Assembly (NCBI RefSeq): GCF_026151205.1
Contig: NC_087077.1
Span: 16,590,983 to 16,654,982, forward strand
DNA: 64,000 nt
From: Bolinopsis microptera
Lineage: Eukaryota; Ctenophora; Tentaculata; Lobata; Bolinopsidae
Reading direction: 5' to 3'
In this document: positions 45,232 through 57,544 of the stretch, piece after piece
Layout of the letters: every line of letters starts with the position of its first letter
How positions within the stretch are numbered: position 1 is the stretch's first letter
Position numbers and translations under genes: made by a program
Notes under the pieces: model-generated
Told to the model about the DNA's origin: nothing
Seen by the model: the letters and a program-made list of their open reading frames with translations, nothing else
The model's database searches: none

Positions 45232-48200
45232 CTGAAAAAGCGCCCCCTCCCTTTTTGGCGGCCCTTGCTAAAATTGATATGCCGGTAAAATCTCTAAATA
45301 ATTATGTTTCTAGAAACGCTCAGTTTTTCTAGTATCGTTTTTCTAGTATCCCCCCCCCCCCCCCCTCCCTAGCGGGGTCGGCGGGGCCCTTGGCCTTCGT
45401 TACGCCGCCACTGTGACTTAATTGTATTGTAAGTTGAATAAAATTTGCCGCTTCTTGGAGAGGTTGTGAAGTTTGCTTGTTGCAGTTTGAAAGGTGTAAG
45501 ACTAGATTACCAAAGAAATGTTCACTTTTCATCAATACGAACTGTTTTATACACCTGTTTATCTAGAAAACGAAGTCTTTATCTTCAAAACTTTCATTGA
45601 ATTGTGTCACGCGCCTGGCATTGTATCACGCCTGGCACTGTCATAACGAAAGCAAATAAATATACCTTATAAATCTACTCTGATCTTACATTTTAAGTGT
45701 GTAGTGGGTAGTTACAGTACGTGCTTACAGTACATCTAGGCTAATGAACCGAAAAGTTTAAATATGCAAAGTAGCCTTATTGTACAACCTGGTACATGGT
45801 GTTTTCAGTCCAACACCTCTCGGAGATGCCCCAGCTTAAATCAGTCTTAAAGGAGTTGGAACCGGACATTGAAGCACTATTAGGCCCAACACAAATCACG
45901 GTGGCATCGAAGAAAGGCTGCTCGATTGGTAACAGAGTACTGAGAAACAGTGCTATCTGCAGAACACCGGCAGAAAATAATTCAGAGTGGACTCAGAAAT
46001 GCAATGCACCAAGATGCCGAACATGCAGGCATATGTGTAGGGCAGGGGAAGAATTTGTAGTTAATGGACAGAAGATAGTAGTTCCTATCAGATATAATTG
46101 TAAATCTAAAAATGTTATTTATGTGGCCCAATGTAAGCTTTGTAATCTTATAAAGGAAGAAGGTTATGAGATAGTTGTAGAAGACACTTATTTCGGGCAA
46201 ACAATGCAAAACTTTCATAAACGTGTCAATGGACACAGAGCCTGTTTTAAAGTAGAGGATCGTAATAAATCAGCCCTTTCGATTCATGCCTATGAACATC
46301 ACAGAGACATTTTTACTATTGACAACTATAAATTTGCCATTTTGAAAGAATGTAACCCCAGGGGATTAAATAGGGAGGAATTTAGGTATATTGAGAAGTA
46401 TAGAACTAATTGCTTGGGTTTAAATAGATGCAAAGTTGAAAGATAAGGTTCTTAGTTTTTATTTCTTCTTTTTTGAAGCTTCATTTTTGAAGCTATATTT
46501 TTGTGTAGTTCATCTCCATTTACCTTGTGTATTTTATTTAGGTTATTTGATTCTCGATTGTTTGAGGCATTTTAGATCTTCGTATATATAGTACTAATAA
46601 ATCTAACCAACTTAATCCCTTTGTAGCTAATGATGTAATTTAACGAAGTATACACTACATTTGCGTGTTTCACTGTCTAGCCCACCAACCATAAGCTGGT
46701 ACTGGATTAGCTCACTTGTCAGTTCAGTGTGGATACTACAACAGCTGTAATCAGCGAACACTACTGCACAACATACATTACTGATTTGGCCTTCTTCAAG
46801 GCTGAAGTAGATATGAAAGTGTAAGTGGAGTAATGTTCGATGCCTGGTGCACCCTCTTCTCTTGTATTGTGTTGAAATGTCATCCTCTACTGACGAAATA
46901 TTATACTCTGAACGTCCTTTTCTTGCTTAACGTCATTATTAGACTAATTTCGAGTACATGTCAGCCTTCAAAATCCATTTATCTTGTTTGTGAATATTGA
47001 GCATGAACTATAACTGGATAAGCAGGTCCAGAGGCTTTTTGTCCTCTTCCAGATATTATCTTGACTGAAGAATGTCAATATTTCAGAATGTCCCCTCTAC
47101 AGTGTACGGACGAGGGGGGGAAGGAGGCATTAGAATAGTTCACTGTTCACATTACTGATTACTCTCTGGCATGGTGAACAGGGTGGTAAATTAGGAACAA
47201 AGATCTGGTGGACAGGTGTTTTCTAAGAGAAGGAGAAAGCTCCGTTATCGGGTAATAACTTAATTGAAGTTAATTAGGCAATTATGTTAAAATCGGAAAT
47301 ATCACATTCAAAGCAGTATTTGTGACTAGTAAGATATTTCCGCCGACATTTCTCTATGTATAGTATTACAATGTTTCTTGAAGAGATCGGAGTCATGAGT
47401 GAAGAATGTTCCAGAACGTAGCCGGGTCCTGACTATTTATGCCTTCTTGATCTTTCTAGCCTTCAACAAAATGATGGTGCACCATAATAATGAATGAAAA
47501 TTGTTTCTTTACATTTCATTTGGGTACATATGTCTTGAATATTTTTGCTAAATTAAGCGATGAATCCAAAATGAATGCTAAAGTTTAAGCATCTATTAGC
47601 TTGGTACTTTAAGTTTTTCAAGGAATTCCCCGAATAACGATTAGAGTTGGCATGCTTTACGTCAAAATGTACACTACATCCCATATAATGGAAGTAATAA
47701 GAATGGATCGCATGTTTAACATTTAATCAAGTTTGTGAAAGTTCGTGACGTGAGAATAGAGTGAACTGCATAAACTTCCGCTTGGAAGACATAGTGACGT
47801 CATAACGTCATAAACAGGAGCCACTGTTTAGCGTGGTAAACATAATGCTGAGTGGTGCGCAGTTACAGGTTTAAGAGGCTAAAGAGGTTACAGGTTAACA
47901 TAGAGAGGTTAAGTATGTGTTTCGGGGAATTTAAATCACTACTATTATAGTGGGAGGTCGAATAAAACATAAAAAACATAAAAAATGAGCTTTGCCCAGA
48001 GGTTTGGATCGACCACTGCACCGTAACTCTTTATTCGACCGCGACCTATATTATTAAAGCAGTTTATTACTGATCAGAGTTACAAACAACACTACTTAAG
48101 ATCTAATTTACATATTCCTTGATTTGAACTTGATTGAGAACTACTCATTGTCGACTAGTGATGATATGAGTGTATACATATTCGATCGGGCTAGGTCGAT

Positions 48201-51200
48201 CAAGGATGTGTATTTTATGATGTAGGTTATCAAATTGACCAGCTTCTAAGATGTATGATTACATTCTAATTCCACCGATCACTGTTTACATGCAGTGCTT
48301 AGACAAACCCACAGAAAATCAAAGATGTGGTCATGCCTTATTTTAAACCCATTTATAAGGTATTGGGGTATTAGACGATGAAGATGATGTTATGTCAAAC
48401 GTGTATCGATTATCGAATGATGCGAAACATGGGTCAGTAAATCAAGTTCCAAAAAAAAAGTTAAAAAAAGAAAATATTTGAGGCCAGTGTTCAGCAGAAT
48501 CCAGCGATGATAATATAAGGGCATCAGGCATCAAACACTGACATTTTTCGTACCTACTGGAAGGCCAAACTTGTAGACCAAAACTTGTAGACCAAAACTT
48601 GAAAGCCAAAACTTGAAAGGCCAAACTTGAGGGCCAAAACTTGTACTGTAGAGTGTAGTGTATGCTGAATGTTTACTACAGAATTAGCAGTTAACTACAC
48701 TGCGTATTGACCACCATGACCATTTCGTGTCTTTAAGTTTGTCTACCTATAAACATTAATCATGTTAATGCATTACTGGAATGACCGGAAAACCGTTCTT
48801 AGGATACCCCTTCTGTAAATATACATAGTCATTAGTCCTGTACTGTAAACTATAAACTTAGTACTACTATACAGTATATACATATTTATCCCTTCGAACG
48901 TGAGACCAGGGAAGACTCAATCTTTAATATCATTATTTATTTATTTACATTTCAATATTTTTATCGATATCAACGTACGTCACGATCATCTGCATCCTCC
49001 AATATAATGAAAGTTTTCAGAATGTTACCTCACATAAACACTGGACAGTCAAAAGCACATTTTAACAACTTTTTAAGCTTGACACTGAGCTCAGGAATAA
49101 AAAAAGAGAGATAAAAGCTAGTAACATTTTCCCAACCAATAAGATCGACAAAATCTCAATTCTCAATGTGGTGTCACCTAAACGCTAGTTTAAGCAGTTG
49201 ATTTACTGACTGTCACAATAGGAAGCGATCTCTTAGAAACCGTTGCTTATGTGAAAGAGGGGGTAATTCTTATAGAATATATATTCTTCTTCCCTTATAT
49301 TAACAGGAAATTTTAAAGGTTAAACAATAAAGAGGGGGGTATTTTAACCGTTTAGTGTTGAGGAGTCTAGTTAGAAGAAGATAGGTGAAACTTCAGGAAA
49401 ATTTTGGTCATTCCGTTTTGAAATTGAAAACTGAACGCAACAAAACAAAAAAGCGATTTAATGACATCTGTGTGTTGCACAATTTGTTCGGTATCTGTAT
49501 TTCAGAATGGTGACTATAATCTAGAGTTCTTGGAGTTATTTGCATAATGACCAATAATTGCCGCCTTTTCGTATATTCACAAAAAGAGATTCCTTGTTAT
49601 TTGGTGAATGGTGACTGTAGTTTTCAAGCAATAATGTAGCAGATTTTAAGGTATCTTTATGGGTATTGGGTATATAATATATATTTTTCCATGATTTCTC
49701 TGAAATAGCAAAGAACACCAAAAGCATCTCATTAGTGTGCTGATACATCATTGAAGTTAGGGAGCTTTTGCTGATCGATCCCATCGTCATTAATAACACG
49801 TTATTGCCGGGCGGGGCATTTGTTGGTTTTCTAAAGAAACGCCCCAACGTGTCCCAGCGTCATTACCATTGTGGACACCTTACCTTTATTAGGGGCAAGG
49901 AGAATATTTCAGCGAGTAATGGATTGCAACACAGTGCAATGCACTCTGGAGTTTCTGATGCTGCTTTTAAACTTTGACACAACACGATCTAGCACGGATA
50001 ATATACTGGGCACGATTGCAAAATCCTAATCGGCGATACTGAAGGTAAATAGAGCATAAGTTAATATATGATAATAAAATACAAACCTCTTTCTCGACGT
50101 TGACGAAGAACTGTTTAATACCCTCAAGAGTCAGCTCATCTTTCTTAACGAGAATTTCTACGGGATCCCTCATGAACTTCTTGGTGACCTCCAACACATC
50201 GCTGGGCATGGTAGCGGACAGTAGGATAGCCTGGGGGAGAAAGTGGTGAGGTCTCGGCAGCAAAAACAGGGTTTTACTTCTCGGTTGGATAAATTTGGGA
50301 GATTCTTGAGGCGGTTGTGTAGGACGTTCGACACTGATGATTCCTCAAACACATTGGTCGAAGGTAGAATAAGGGATACTTCTTGCCACCCCCCCCCCCC
50401 CCCCCCCCCCACTTCTGCATTAAAACAGAGACATGCTTTATATGACAAACCTGTGTGTCGCTGTTCATGTTCCTGAAGATCTCGTAGATCTGGTCCTTGA
50501 ACCCTCGGTTCAACATCTCATCAGCCTCGTCCAGTACAAACATCTTGATACTCTTCGTCTTCAAGTTCTGAAGAGGAAGTTGTTTAAATGCCACAACATA
50601 CAATAACATTGGAAATGAGAATTAGTGTAGTAGACGAAAACTAAGTGAAATTTATAACCAAATCGGTATCTTCAAATGTACGAGAGGAACTATCACAAAT
50701 GTTCAATGAAGGAATGCATTGTTACCTTTCGCTCGATCATGTCTTTTACTCGGCCGGGGGTACCGACGACGATGTGAGGCCTGTTATCCAACCTCTTCAT
50801 GTCGACAGCAATGGCAGTGCCACCAATACACGCGTGACAGTCAACCTTAAATGATTAATTGAATGTTACACCGTATACATATTACATAGGTAATAGAAGT
50901 AAACAATGTTGGAAGTGCACAGTGGGCTACCATGCTAGCATAGGCCTAAAATCGACTTTCTTAAATTTCTTTGAAAATAAGCTTTCCTTATTGTAAAACG
51001 CTAGCCCGATTTCATGCAAAAAACCGTAATTAAAAACTTTGCAAGATGCCAAAATGGCGTCGCGTGAAAAAATAGCATTTTTCACTGTCAAGAAATTTTG
51101 CCTTTTTTAGCCAAAAATTGCCTAATATTTATTATTTTGGGCTAAAATACTTGATCAAGGCAGTTTTTAATAATTGAAATACAGTATAGTACTTAAGAAT

Positions 51201-54200
51201 ACTCAGCCATCTAAAAAAACTGTGTGACTTTAACATTTTCACCTGATTTTTGACCGCGCCTTTTTTATGGCGTGTATTTTAGACAATTTTTGGGGTATTT
51301 AACGACAGAAATCGTTGTTGGTTTGCAATAGTTCGGTATAATGCATGGTATCATCAGAAAGCTTAGACAATTCCCTATCAGATGCAATAAGAATCACTTT
51401 GGGCAGTTTTGGGCAACTCTGTTTACAAAATTAAGAAACTCAAAAATTGGGTAAAATTTGCTGCATTTTTAGATAATTTATGAGCTCAATTTTGCTATTA
51501 AATTGACAAAGTTACCGACCACTTATCCTCAGGTAGTTACACCCTCTTAACGAAAGACCCCACTCAATCCGTTACCACTAAACTACAGAAAGTCCTCAAG
51601 AAACTACACACCGACAAGAAGATCACGACCGACCTATACCACAAGATGCGCAACCTACATCCTAGATGGCCTCAACTTTACGGACAACCTAAGATACACA
51701 AACCCGGCGCACCTATCCGTCCCGTAGTCAGCTTCTACAACACCCCCCTCCAAGCCCTCCACAAAGTCCTCGCATCTTTCCTCAAACCCCTAGCCCAGAA
51801 CCCCTTACGCCTCAAAGACTCTTCCGACTTCAAACATCGCTTCGACTCCTCTCTCAATCCCTCCTTCCACTACCACGCCTCCTTAGACGTCCAATCCTTG
51901 TACACCTCCTGTGACATGCGCCTAGCCCTCAAAACTGTCATCTCCTCCTTTGAACAGAACCCCTCTCGTCTTCCCTCCAATGTCACCACAACCACCATAG
52001 GCTCCCTCATCAACTTTTGCCTTGACAACTCATACCTTGAATTCAACGGCTCCTTCTACTCCCAAGACGAAGGTGGTACAATGGGATCCCCCCTCATTGT
52101 TGAACTAGCTGAAATCCGCCTTGCTGAAATCGAGACCTTAGCTTTATCCTCATGTCCTGACCCTCCGGACACTTACTCCCATTTCGTTGACGACGGCCTT
52201 GGATCTTTCAGAGACAGAAACCACGCAGAATCCTTCCTTACATTCCTTAACTCCCTTACTGAAGACCTCAACTTTACCCAAGAACATCCCTCTACAGACG
52301 GAACTATACCCTTCCTTGACGTTCTCATCCACCCTGACAAATCCACATCAGTCTACAGAAAACCCACCCACACCAACCTCTACACCAAGTACTCCTCCTG
52401 CACCACCAACTCATCTAAGAACGCAGTTATCCGATCACTGACCAGAAGAGCCCACAACATCTGCTCACCCCAACACCTTGACGACGAACTCCAGACAGTA
52501 CGACACGTTTGCCTCCAGAACGGCTTCCCTCCTCACCGCATCACCACCATCATGGACGAAGTACAACGGAAATTCACCAACCCCTCTCGCCACCAATCCC
52601 TAGCCTCATTCAACCGACAGACCCGTGAACATGCCCTTAGTGTTTCTCTTCCTTTCCATCCCTCCCTATCCAAACCCATCTCCAAGATACTCGGACAACA
52701 CGACATCAAAGTCACCCACTCCTCTGCTACCTCCCTCCGCAACCTCCTCACCAAAACGAAGACCACACCCCCTACTCACCTCACTCCCAACACCATCTAC
52801 GAAATTTCCTGCTCACAGTGCCCCTCCAAATACGCCGGACAGACCTACAGACCCTTGGTCCACCGCATGAAAGAACACGAACGATGTTACAGACTCAACA
52901 ACGCCATCGACGAATCCACAGACAGAATCAAATCAGCCCCTGCACATCATGCCCTGACCACCGGCCACACCATCTCCTGGAACAACATCGAAGTCCTCAA
53001 ATCCCTCACCTCACGCTCCCAACTTGACCTCACAGAACACGCAGCTATACAAATACGACAACCAGCTATGAACAGAACAGACCGCGCACCCAAATGTAGT
53101 TCCCTCTGGGACCCCATTCTTCCTAAAATTGCCAAATCCTTAAAGTCCAGACCATCTGGCATTTCCTTCTCAACCTCAACAGAAGACTAAATTTTTATTG
53201 ACATTGTACTGTAATTTTCACTTTCCCACCCACACCTCCCCCACCCTCCATCCCTGACACCACTCAATCACATATAAGCATTGTCCACCACATCACATTC
53301 AGCTGACGACGATTAACACATGTTTATTGAAAGCTTCTACAAGTTAAATCATCGTATCTCTTATATGTTTTTAACCCAACTCCACTCAGTGACATATTTT
53401 AGTTATTCTCCATGTTTGTGGCATTTTTTGCACCCTAGACCAGATGCATATGGATGAAAAATCAAAATATCACAATTATTATAGTTAAAATTGATAAAAA
53501 TCCAAAAAATCGTGATTTTAAACGAAATTTTTGAAAATAACAGGAACAATTTTGGTGTTTCAGAAAATTTTGGTCATATAAATGGGCAAAACTTTTGTTC
53601 TGATCAATATTTTTTCATAATTCAAAAAGATTTGAGTTCCTAAGATAGCTGTCCTTCGTTTACAGTTCATAAAAGAGCTTTAAAATTGATTAAACCTCTA
53701 AAAAACAACTTTTCCTGGGATCAGCCTCCTATTTTTGTACTACAAGATTGCTCAAAATCGGCCCAAAATTTTTTTTCTGAGACATTTTCGGCCCTGTAAA
53801 TGATTGGAATCGTATTTTTGTACCCAAATTACCTTAGAAACAAAGTTAGGGGCATGTGTGATGGTCTAAAATACCCTATGCTAGCATGACCCCCACTCAC
53901 AGCCCACTGTGAAGTGATGGAGAGTGGACCACTTCTTCTAATTGTTTTACTGAAGATAGCACGGAAGAGGTTTTGATCTATGTGGTTTCACATAATTCAA
54001 TCAAGTAATGACTCAATAATCACGAGTTAAAGATTGAGAGGATACATAATTTGTGGTACCAATACTGCAGTTGTTCAATTTCGGGCACAAACCAGGTTAG
54101 CAACCAAAATCAGCTGTAAAACTTACCTCAAGGTAGTCTCCAAGAGCGATAACAACCTTCTGGATCTGTTGAGCCAATTCTCTTGTGGGAGCCAAGACCA

Positions 54201-55560
54201 AACCTTGAGTTTCCTTCACCTCAAAGTTGATCCTTTGCATAAGAGCAATTGCAAATGTTGCTGTCTTACCAGTACCTGGGAAGAAATTTATGAGGTTCAA
54301 TGTTCAATTTTGCTACCTCTTCAAAATTGAATCAAACATTGATTGAAATAAATTTTCGTGCACATACAGAATGAATGGTTAATAATTTAATATATATGTA
54401 GACCAAGCTCTGTGCACGGGATGCTTCCTGGAAGAATCCAGTTCTTTTAGCGGGGCACCCTACCTTGAATAAGGTGAACTGAATAGTGAATAGATATGGC
54501 CCATTCAACTACACAAGTTTAACCGTTTATACGGTAAGCAATGTAGTACTTACAGTAATTATATAGGTTAATTGTATTTATATAAAATATAATTGTTATC
54601 TCACCAGACTGGGCTTGAGCAATAACATCGTGTCCTTGCACACAAGGAATAATAGCACGGGACTGGATTGCGGAGGGTCGTTCAAAACTGAAATTATAGT
54701 TCTATTAGGAACAGAAGTTTGGTTATATAAATATATGTAGTAAATATTTGGATAAAATTTAGTCGAAATTAAGAATAGCGACTACTAGCACTATAAATTG
54801 AACCAGAACATCGCTTTTTGTACATACACTTTAGATTGTGTTGTGAACAATTCTAATTCTAGTCAGGTTAGGCGATATTCGGTTAATGTGACATCTACGA
54901 AGAGCATTCTTTAGCAAAGTGAAGATTACTTACCCGTAGGCATAGATGCCTCGGAGGAGCATTTCGCGAAGTTTCATCGCATCGAAGTCATCAACAACCT
55001 CATCCCAGTTTCCCTGAAATAGTTGTAGGTTAGATGGGGTTACGTGATTAGAATATTTGGACCCCGTATTTGTTGTTATCGAAATCATTACCATTCAACA
55101 TTCTATACACTGTTTAACTTTCACAATCTCATCTAGGTCCAAGGGAAGCTATAAGAACCCGTTTGGTAACCCATTAAAAAGTAAATAGATGACAATCGGA
55201 AATTAAGTTAGAATCAACTAGATCTAAGACACCCGGGATAGCGCATCGGCAACAAACATGCCACAAATATTTGTGTGTTCAAAGATAGAAAAACTTAAAA
55301 CAGTAATATTAAGCTAATACTTACTGAGATGACTCCTTCCGGGTCCATCCCGTCGGAGTTACTGAAATGATAAGGAGTGAGGGTTTTGAGATATTGCAAG
55401 TACGAAAACTAATCGAAAGACTAAATCCATCCGGTTTTGAGCAAACTACTGGCGAACTAGGTAATGCAGACGAAGTGGGGAATGTAGGCAAAGTTTCAAG
55501 CATTCAAAAACAACGATAAACTTACGGCTGTTGGATATCTTGTTCTTCGTTATCTCCCAT
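42747..55560 (-). CDS. EIF4A: Eukaryotic initiation factor 4A, DEAD-box RNA helicase (11 exons)
   Basis: Exons, in transcript order: 55526-55560, 55325-55361, 54934-55013, 54605-54687, 54127-54275, 50726-50846, 50451-50567, 50087-50230, 43625-43853, 43077-43156, 42747-42891. Motifs in order are the Q-motif region (FERPSAIQ), [62 protein letters not shown] and [13 protein letters not shown]. The end is [29 protein letters not shown] and [14 protein letters not shown] match eIF4A1/2 rather than eIF4AIII. It unwinds mRNA 5' leaders as part of eIF4F in the cytoplasm. Exon 6 has an extra base in the CCC run at 50820-50822, and exon 9 has one at about 43829; without these the reading is 405 residues. 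All splice sites are intact, so an assembly error is more likely than a pseudogene. Confidence 0.95.
44000..45160. other. Intron 8 of eIF4A, left part
   Basis: No gene or clear repeat seen; short open frames lack motifs. Confidence 0.4.
45172..45413. mobile_element. hAT-type MITE, copy 4 (8-bp TSD)
   Basis: It begins CAGTGGCGTAACGTTGCC and ends CGTTACGCCGCCACTG, flanked by TGACTTAA at 45164-45171 and 45414-45421. It belongs to the family at 3572 and 4540 but is more diverged, with long C-runs at about 45198-45229 and 45351-45365 whose lengths are likely to be uncertain in any assembly. Confidence 0.9.
45796..46446 (+). pseudogene. GIY-YIG endonuclease domain of a Penelope-like element
   Basis: A 216-residue frame antisense to eIF4A in its intron 8. 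It has a cysteine motif, [13 protein letters not shown], then [11 protein letters not shown], a [16 protein letters not shown] segment (the GIY-YIG core with tyrosine, glycine and arginine in place), and [16 protein letters not shown] at the end. This order is typical of the C-terminal endonuclease of Penelope-like retroelements. No reverse transcriptase precedes it. The frame is open and the catalytic-like residues are kept, so domestication cannot be excluded, but a 5'-truncated insertion is simpler. Confidence 0.7.
46450..49500. other. Intron 8 of eIF4A, right part
   Basis: No gene seen. A 16-17-bp minisatellite, GGCCAAAACTTGTAGAC and variants, occupies about 48562-48645. Confidence 0.45.
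51502..53190 (+). CDS. Penelope-like retroelement protein (reverse transcriptase + GIY-YIG)
   Basis: Open from 51502; the true start is missing, so the 5' end is truncated. The order is [10 protein letters not shown], then [19 protein letters not shown], motif [20 protein letters not shown], the catalytic box HFVDDGLG, and the C-terminal RT part IPFLDVLIH with [13 protein letters not shown]. The GIY-YIG endonuclease is [20 protein letters not shown] with RMKEHERC, ending CSSLWDP. These are hallmarks of the Penelope order, whose RT is related to telomerase. The codon use is strongly C-ending (ACC, CTC, TCC), unlike the AT-rich host exons. No stop interrupts 560 residues, suggesting a recent insertion. 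It is antisense to eIF4A. Confidence 0.9.
   Translation: MDKVTDHLSSGSYTLLTKDPTQSVTTKLQKVLKKLHTDKKITTDLYHKMRNLHPRWPQLYGQPKIHKPGAPIRPVVSFYNTPLQALHKVLASFLKPLAQNPLRLKDSSDFKHRFDSSLNPSFHYHASLDVQSLYTSCDMRLALKTVISSFEQNPSRLPSNVTTTTIGSLINFCLDNSYLEFNGSFYSQDEGGTMGSPLIVELAEIRLAEIETLALSSCPDPPDTYSHFVDDGLGSFRDRNHAESFLTFLNSLTEDLNFTQEHPSTDGTIPFLDVLIHPDKSTSVYRKPTHTNLYTKYSSCTTNSSKNAVIRSLTRRAHNICSPQHLDDELQTVRHVCLQNGFPPHRITTIMDEVQRKFTNPSRHQSLASFNRQTREHALSVSLPFHPSLSKPISKILGQHDIKVTHSSATSLRNLLTKTKTTPPTHLTPNTIYEISCSQCPSKYAGQTYRPLVHRMKEHERCYRLNNAIDESTDRIKSAPAHHALTTGHTISWNNIEVLKSLTSRSQLDLTEHAAIQIRQPAMNRTDRAPKCSSLWDPILPKIAKSLKSRPSGISFSTSTED
53303..53355 (+). other. Stem-loop with hammerhead-like core 3' of the Penelope ORF
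   Basis: CTGACGA at 53303-53309 is followed by a possible stem (GATTAAC with GTTTATT) and then TTGAAAGC. An outer pairing joins ACGACGATTAAC (53306-53317) with GTTAAATCATCGT (53343-53355). Penelope-like elements are known to carry hammerhead ribozymes with CUGANGA and GAAA core segments. Here stem II does not close perfectly next to the GAAA, so an active ribozyme is doubtful. Confidence 0.25.
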
Positions 55561-56060
55561 AGTTAGAGCAAATTCAAATTGTAAAGTTGTAAAGGTATGC
55601 CAATGACGTCAAACGATGAAATGCGTGCGGAGAGAAATTTGTGCCATAGCGCGGAAGTGCGCGGCGCCAGATAAATTATATAAACGAAATTAATCAAATT
55701 CATAAAATATAATATAGAAATTTATTTGGATTGAATTTAAGAAATTCAAAATTATTAGAGCGTTTAATCATTTATATCATCGAATCTAATAGTTAACTAT
55801 CCTGATATCTTGAAACATATTTTAACAAGAAAAAGCATCATTGATCATATCCATTGCAATAATTAATAACAAATAATAAATGTAAAATGATGTGCGCAGC
55901 ATATTTAATTCGCAAATTAATGTAAAAATAAAAATTGGTTCTAAGGAGTTATTATATGCCTAGACTTTTAGTAAATTAAATTGTGCTTAAGGCAGTTATT
56001 ATATGATTAACAGTAAATTGGTAATATTATGTTGAAATTAAAGTTTATGTAAGATGGCCT
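55561..56060. other. Region upstream of eIF4A
   Basis: Contains the presumptive eIF4A promoter; the first 120 bp upstream of the ATG are relatively GC-rich (GCGCGGAAGTGCGCGGCGCC). No TATA box was recognised. The rest is AT-rich and featureless. Confidence 0.4.
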
Positions 56061-56066
56061 GGGTTT

Positions 56067-56760
56067 GTAGCGCGATGCGTTACTGTGCCGCGCCGAGCTG
56101 CCATGAATTGACATCGTCAATTAAGCCTGGGTATAAAACAGTAGCAGTATTTTGTAATTTTAATTTTCCTGTTTGGCACCAATTGGTTCAGGTCTGGCAA
56201 ACGCAAATACAAATAAAAATCCAATCGTTCCCGGGCCAGCAGCCAACTGTCTTGACGAATGATACTCGTCTAAATTTCTTCGAAGTTGCTTGCGCGCGCC
56301 GCTCTCTTCCCAAAATTTACTGGGCTGTTGTAGCGCGATGCACTACTGGGTCGCGCGCGCATCAAATAATGCTTCTCGCAACCGGTAGATCGGCGAGATG
56401 CACCACTGTGCCTCACCGAGCTGCGAAGGATTGACATCGTGAATCAAACTGGGCTGCAGTGGGCGGCTTGGAGGACTTTTGTCATACGTTGTATGACCCG
56501 CCGCGCACGAAGTGCGCGGCTCCCCCTGTAGCGTCGAAGACGCTACAGGGGTAGTAGTAGTAAAACGACCGTGGGGGTCGCAACGTGATACAAGAGGACT
56601 TCGCCGCTTCGACGCGCCGCGCAAACTATAATTCTTGCTTCGCGCATTCATTCGCGCATTCTTGCGTCGTCGATCGTTACTCTGCTTCGCAGAGCATGAG
56701 CAACGATCTCGATGGATTGACATCGTCAATCAATGGGCGGCACTCAGCTTAGCGCTGTCA
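56067..56760. repeat. Cluster of TGTAGCGCGATGCACTAC-family repeats
   Basis: A shortened unit at 56067-56120 (GTAGCGCGATGCGTTACTG, ending TTGACATCGTCAATTAA), a full unit at 56329-56447, and companion blocks follow. The companions are GTATGACCCGCCGCGCACG at 56492-56510, a hairpin CTGTAGCGTCGAAGACGCTACAG at about 56525-56547 (here GTAGCGTC, GAA, GACGCTAC), and a TTGACATCGTCAATCAA end at 56715-56732. The same pieces in a different order occur at 7987-8565. Confidence 0.75.
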
Positions 56761-57540
56761 TTCTTAAAATTAAGGTGCACAAATCTGTACTAAGCACCAA
56801 CTTTTAATGATACATATCATTTGCATTGATCTCAGCTCAATTAGCTTTAATTGTCCATTGATCATGCAATTGTTAATGGACTAGCCTGACGCGCGTTACT
56901 TCGTAGAACTTGCCTCGAGATAACATTTGCCTCGGGCTAACATCAATTGCCTCGGGCTAACATTTCGAGAAGAAAGCGGCGCGCGCTACTTCGAAGAAAT
57001 TTATACGAGTAACATGACATCCGTTCAAATCAGCTTATTCATTGTAAACATACCAAATAGAGATCAGGCGAAATGACAGGCTGCGAGCGCCGCCCAGTAA
57101 TTAATTATTTCATGAGATGTTGGTTGAAGTAAATTTTTTCAATCGGAGCGCTGATCGTTAATAATAATATTTGTAGGTTTACAACCTACCAGGACGCGCG
57201 CTGAGTTGGACTCGTCGACGGTCCAATATATGGAACAGATATTTTACGAGTATCACCCGTTAATAATAATATCTGTTCATAATTCATATAAAGTATATTA
57301 CATCATTGATCATTATGTTTGACGGATGTTACTCGTCTAAATTTCTTCAAAGTTTATATAGCGCGCGCTGCTTTCTTCTCGCGCCGGGCCAGATCATTAA
57401 CAACAGTCAATCATTATGTATGAGTATCATCAGTTGAGTAATTTGAATAAACTATTATCAAGGCGTGCAAAGGTCATATATGAAATTATATAATGTATAA
57501 GGTAATAACTTGTGTTGAGCAGCTAATAATGGCTAAAGTG
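56760..57540. other. Repeat-like sequence without a gene
   Basis: Imperfect inverted similarity between AATTTCTTCGAAGT-type words (for example 56271, 56985 and 57338) and GCGCGC blocks suggests old foldback elements; borders could not be set. Confidence 0.35.
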
Positions 57541-57544
57541 ATTT

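Larger units (their letters stand above)
50920..53912. mobile_element. TIR element carrying a nested Penelope element
   Basis: The left end reads CACAGTGGGCTACCATGC then TAGCATAGG. The right end is its imperfect inverse (CCTATGCTAGCATG, then AGCCCACTGTG), with GAAGTG next to both ends. Similarity continues inward over some 40 bp. The Penelope coding region (51502-53190) lies between, in far more C-rich sequence, so it apparently inserted into this DNA transposon inside intron 5 of eIF4A. Confidence 0.65.

Noticed and set aside
56343-56729. 128-residue minus-strand frame
   Set aside because: Runs through the GC-rich repeat family and is arginine/serine-rich as expected of random GC-rich frames.
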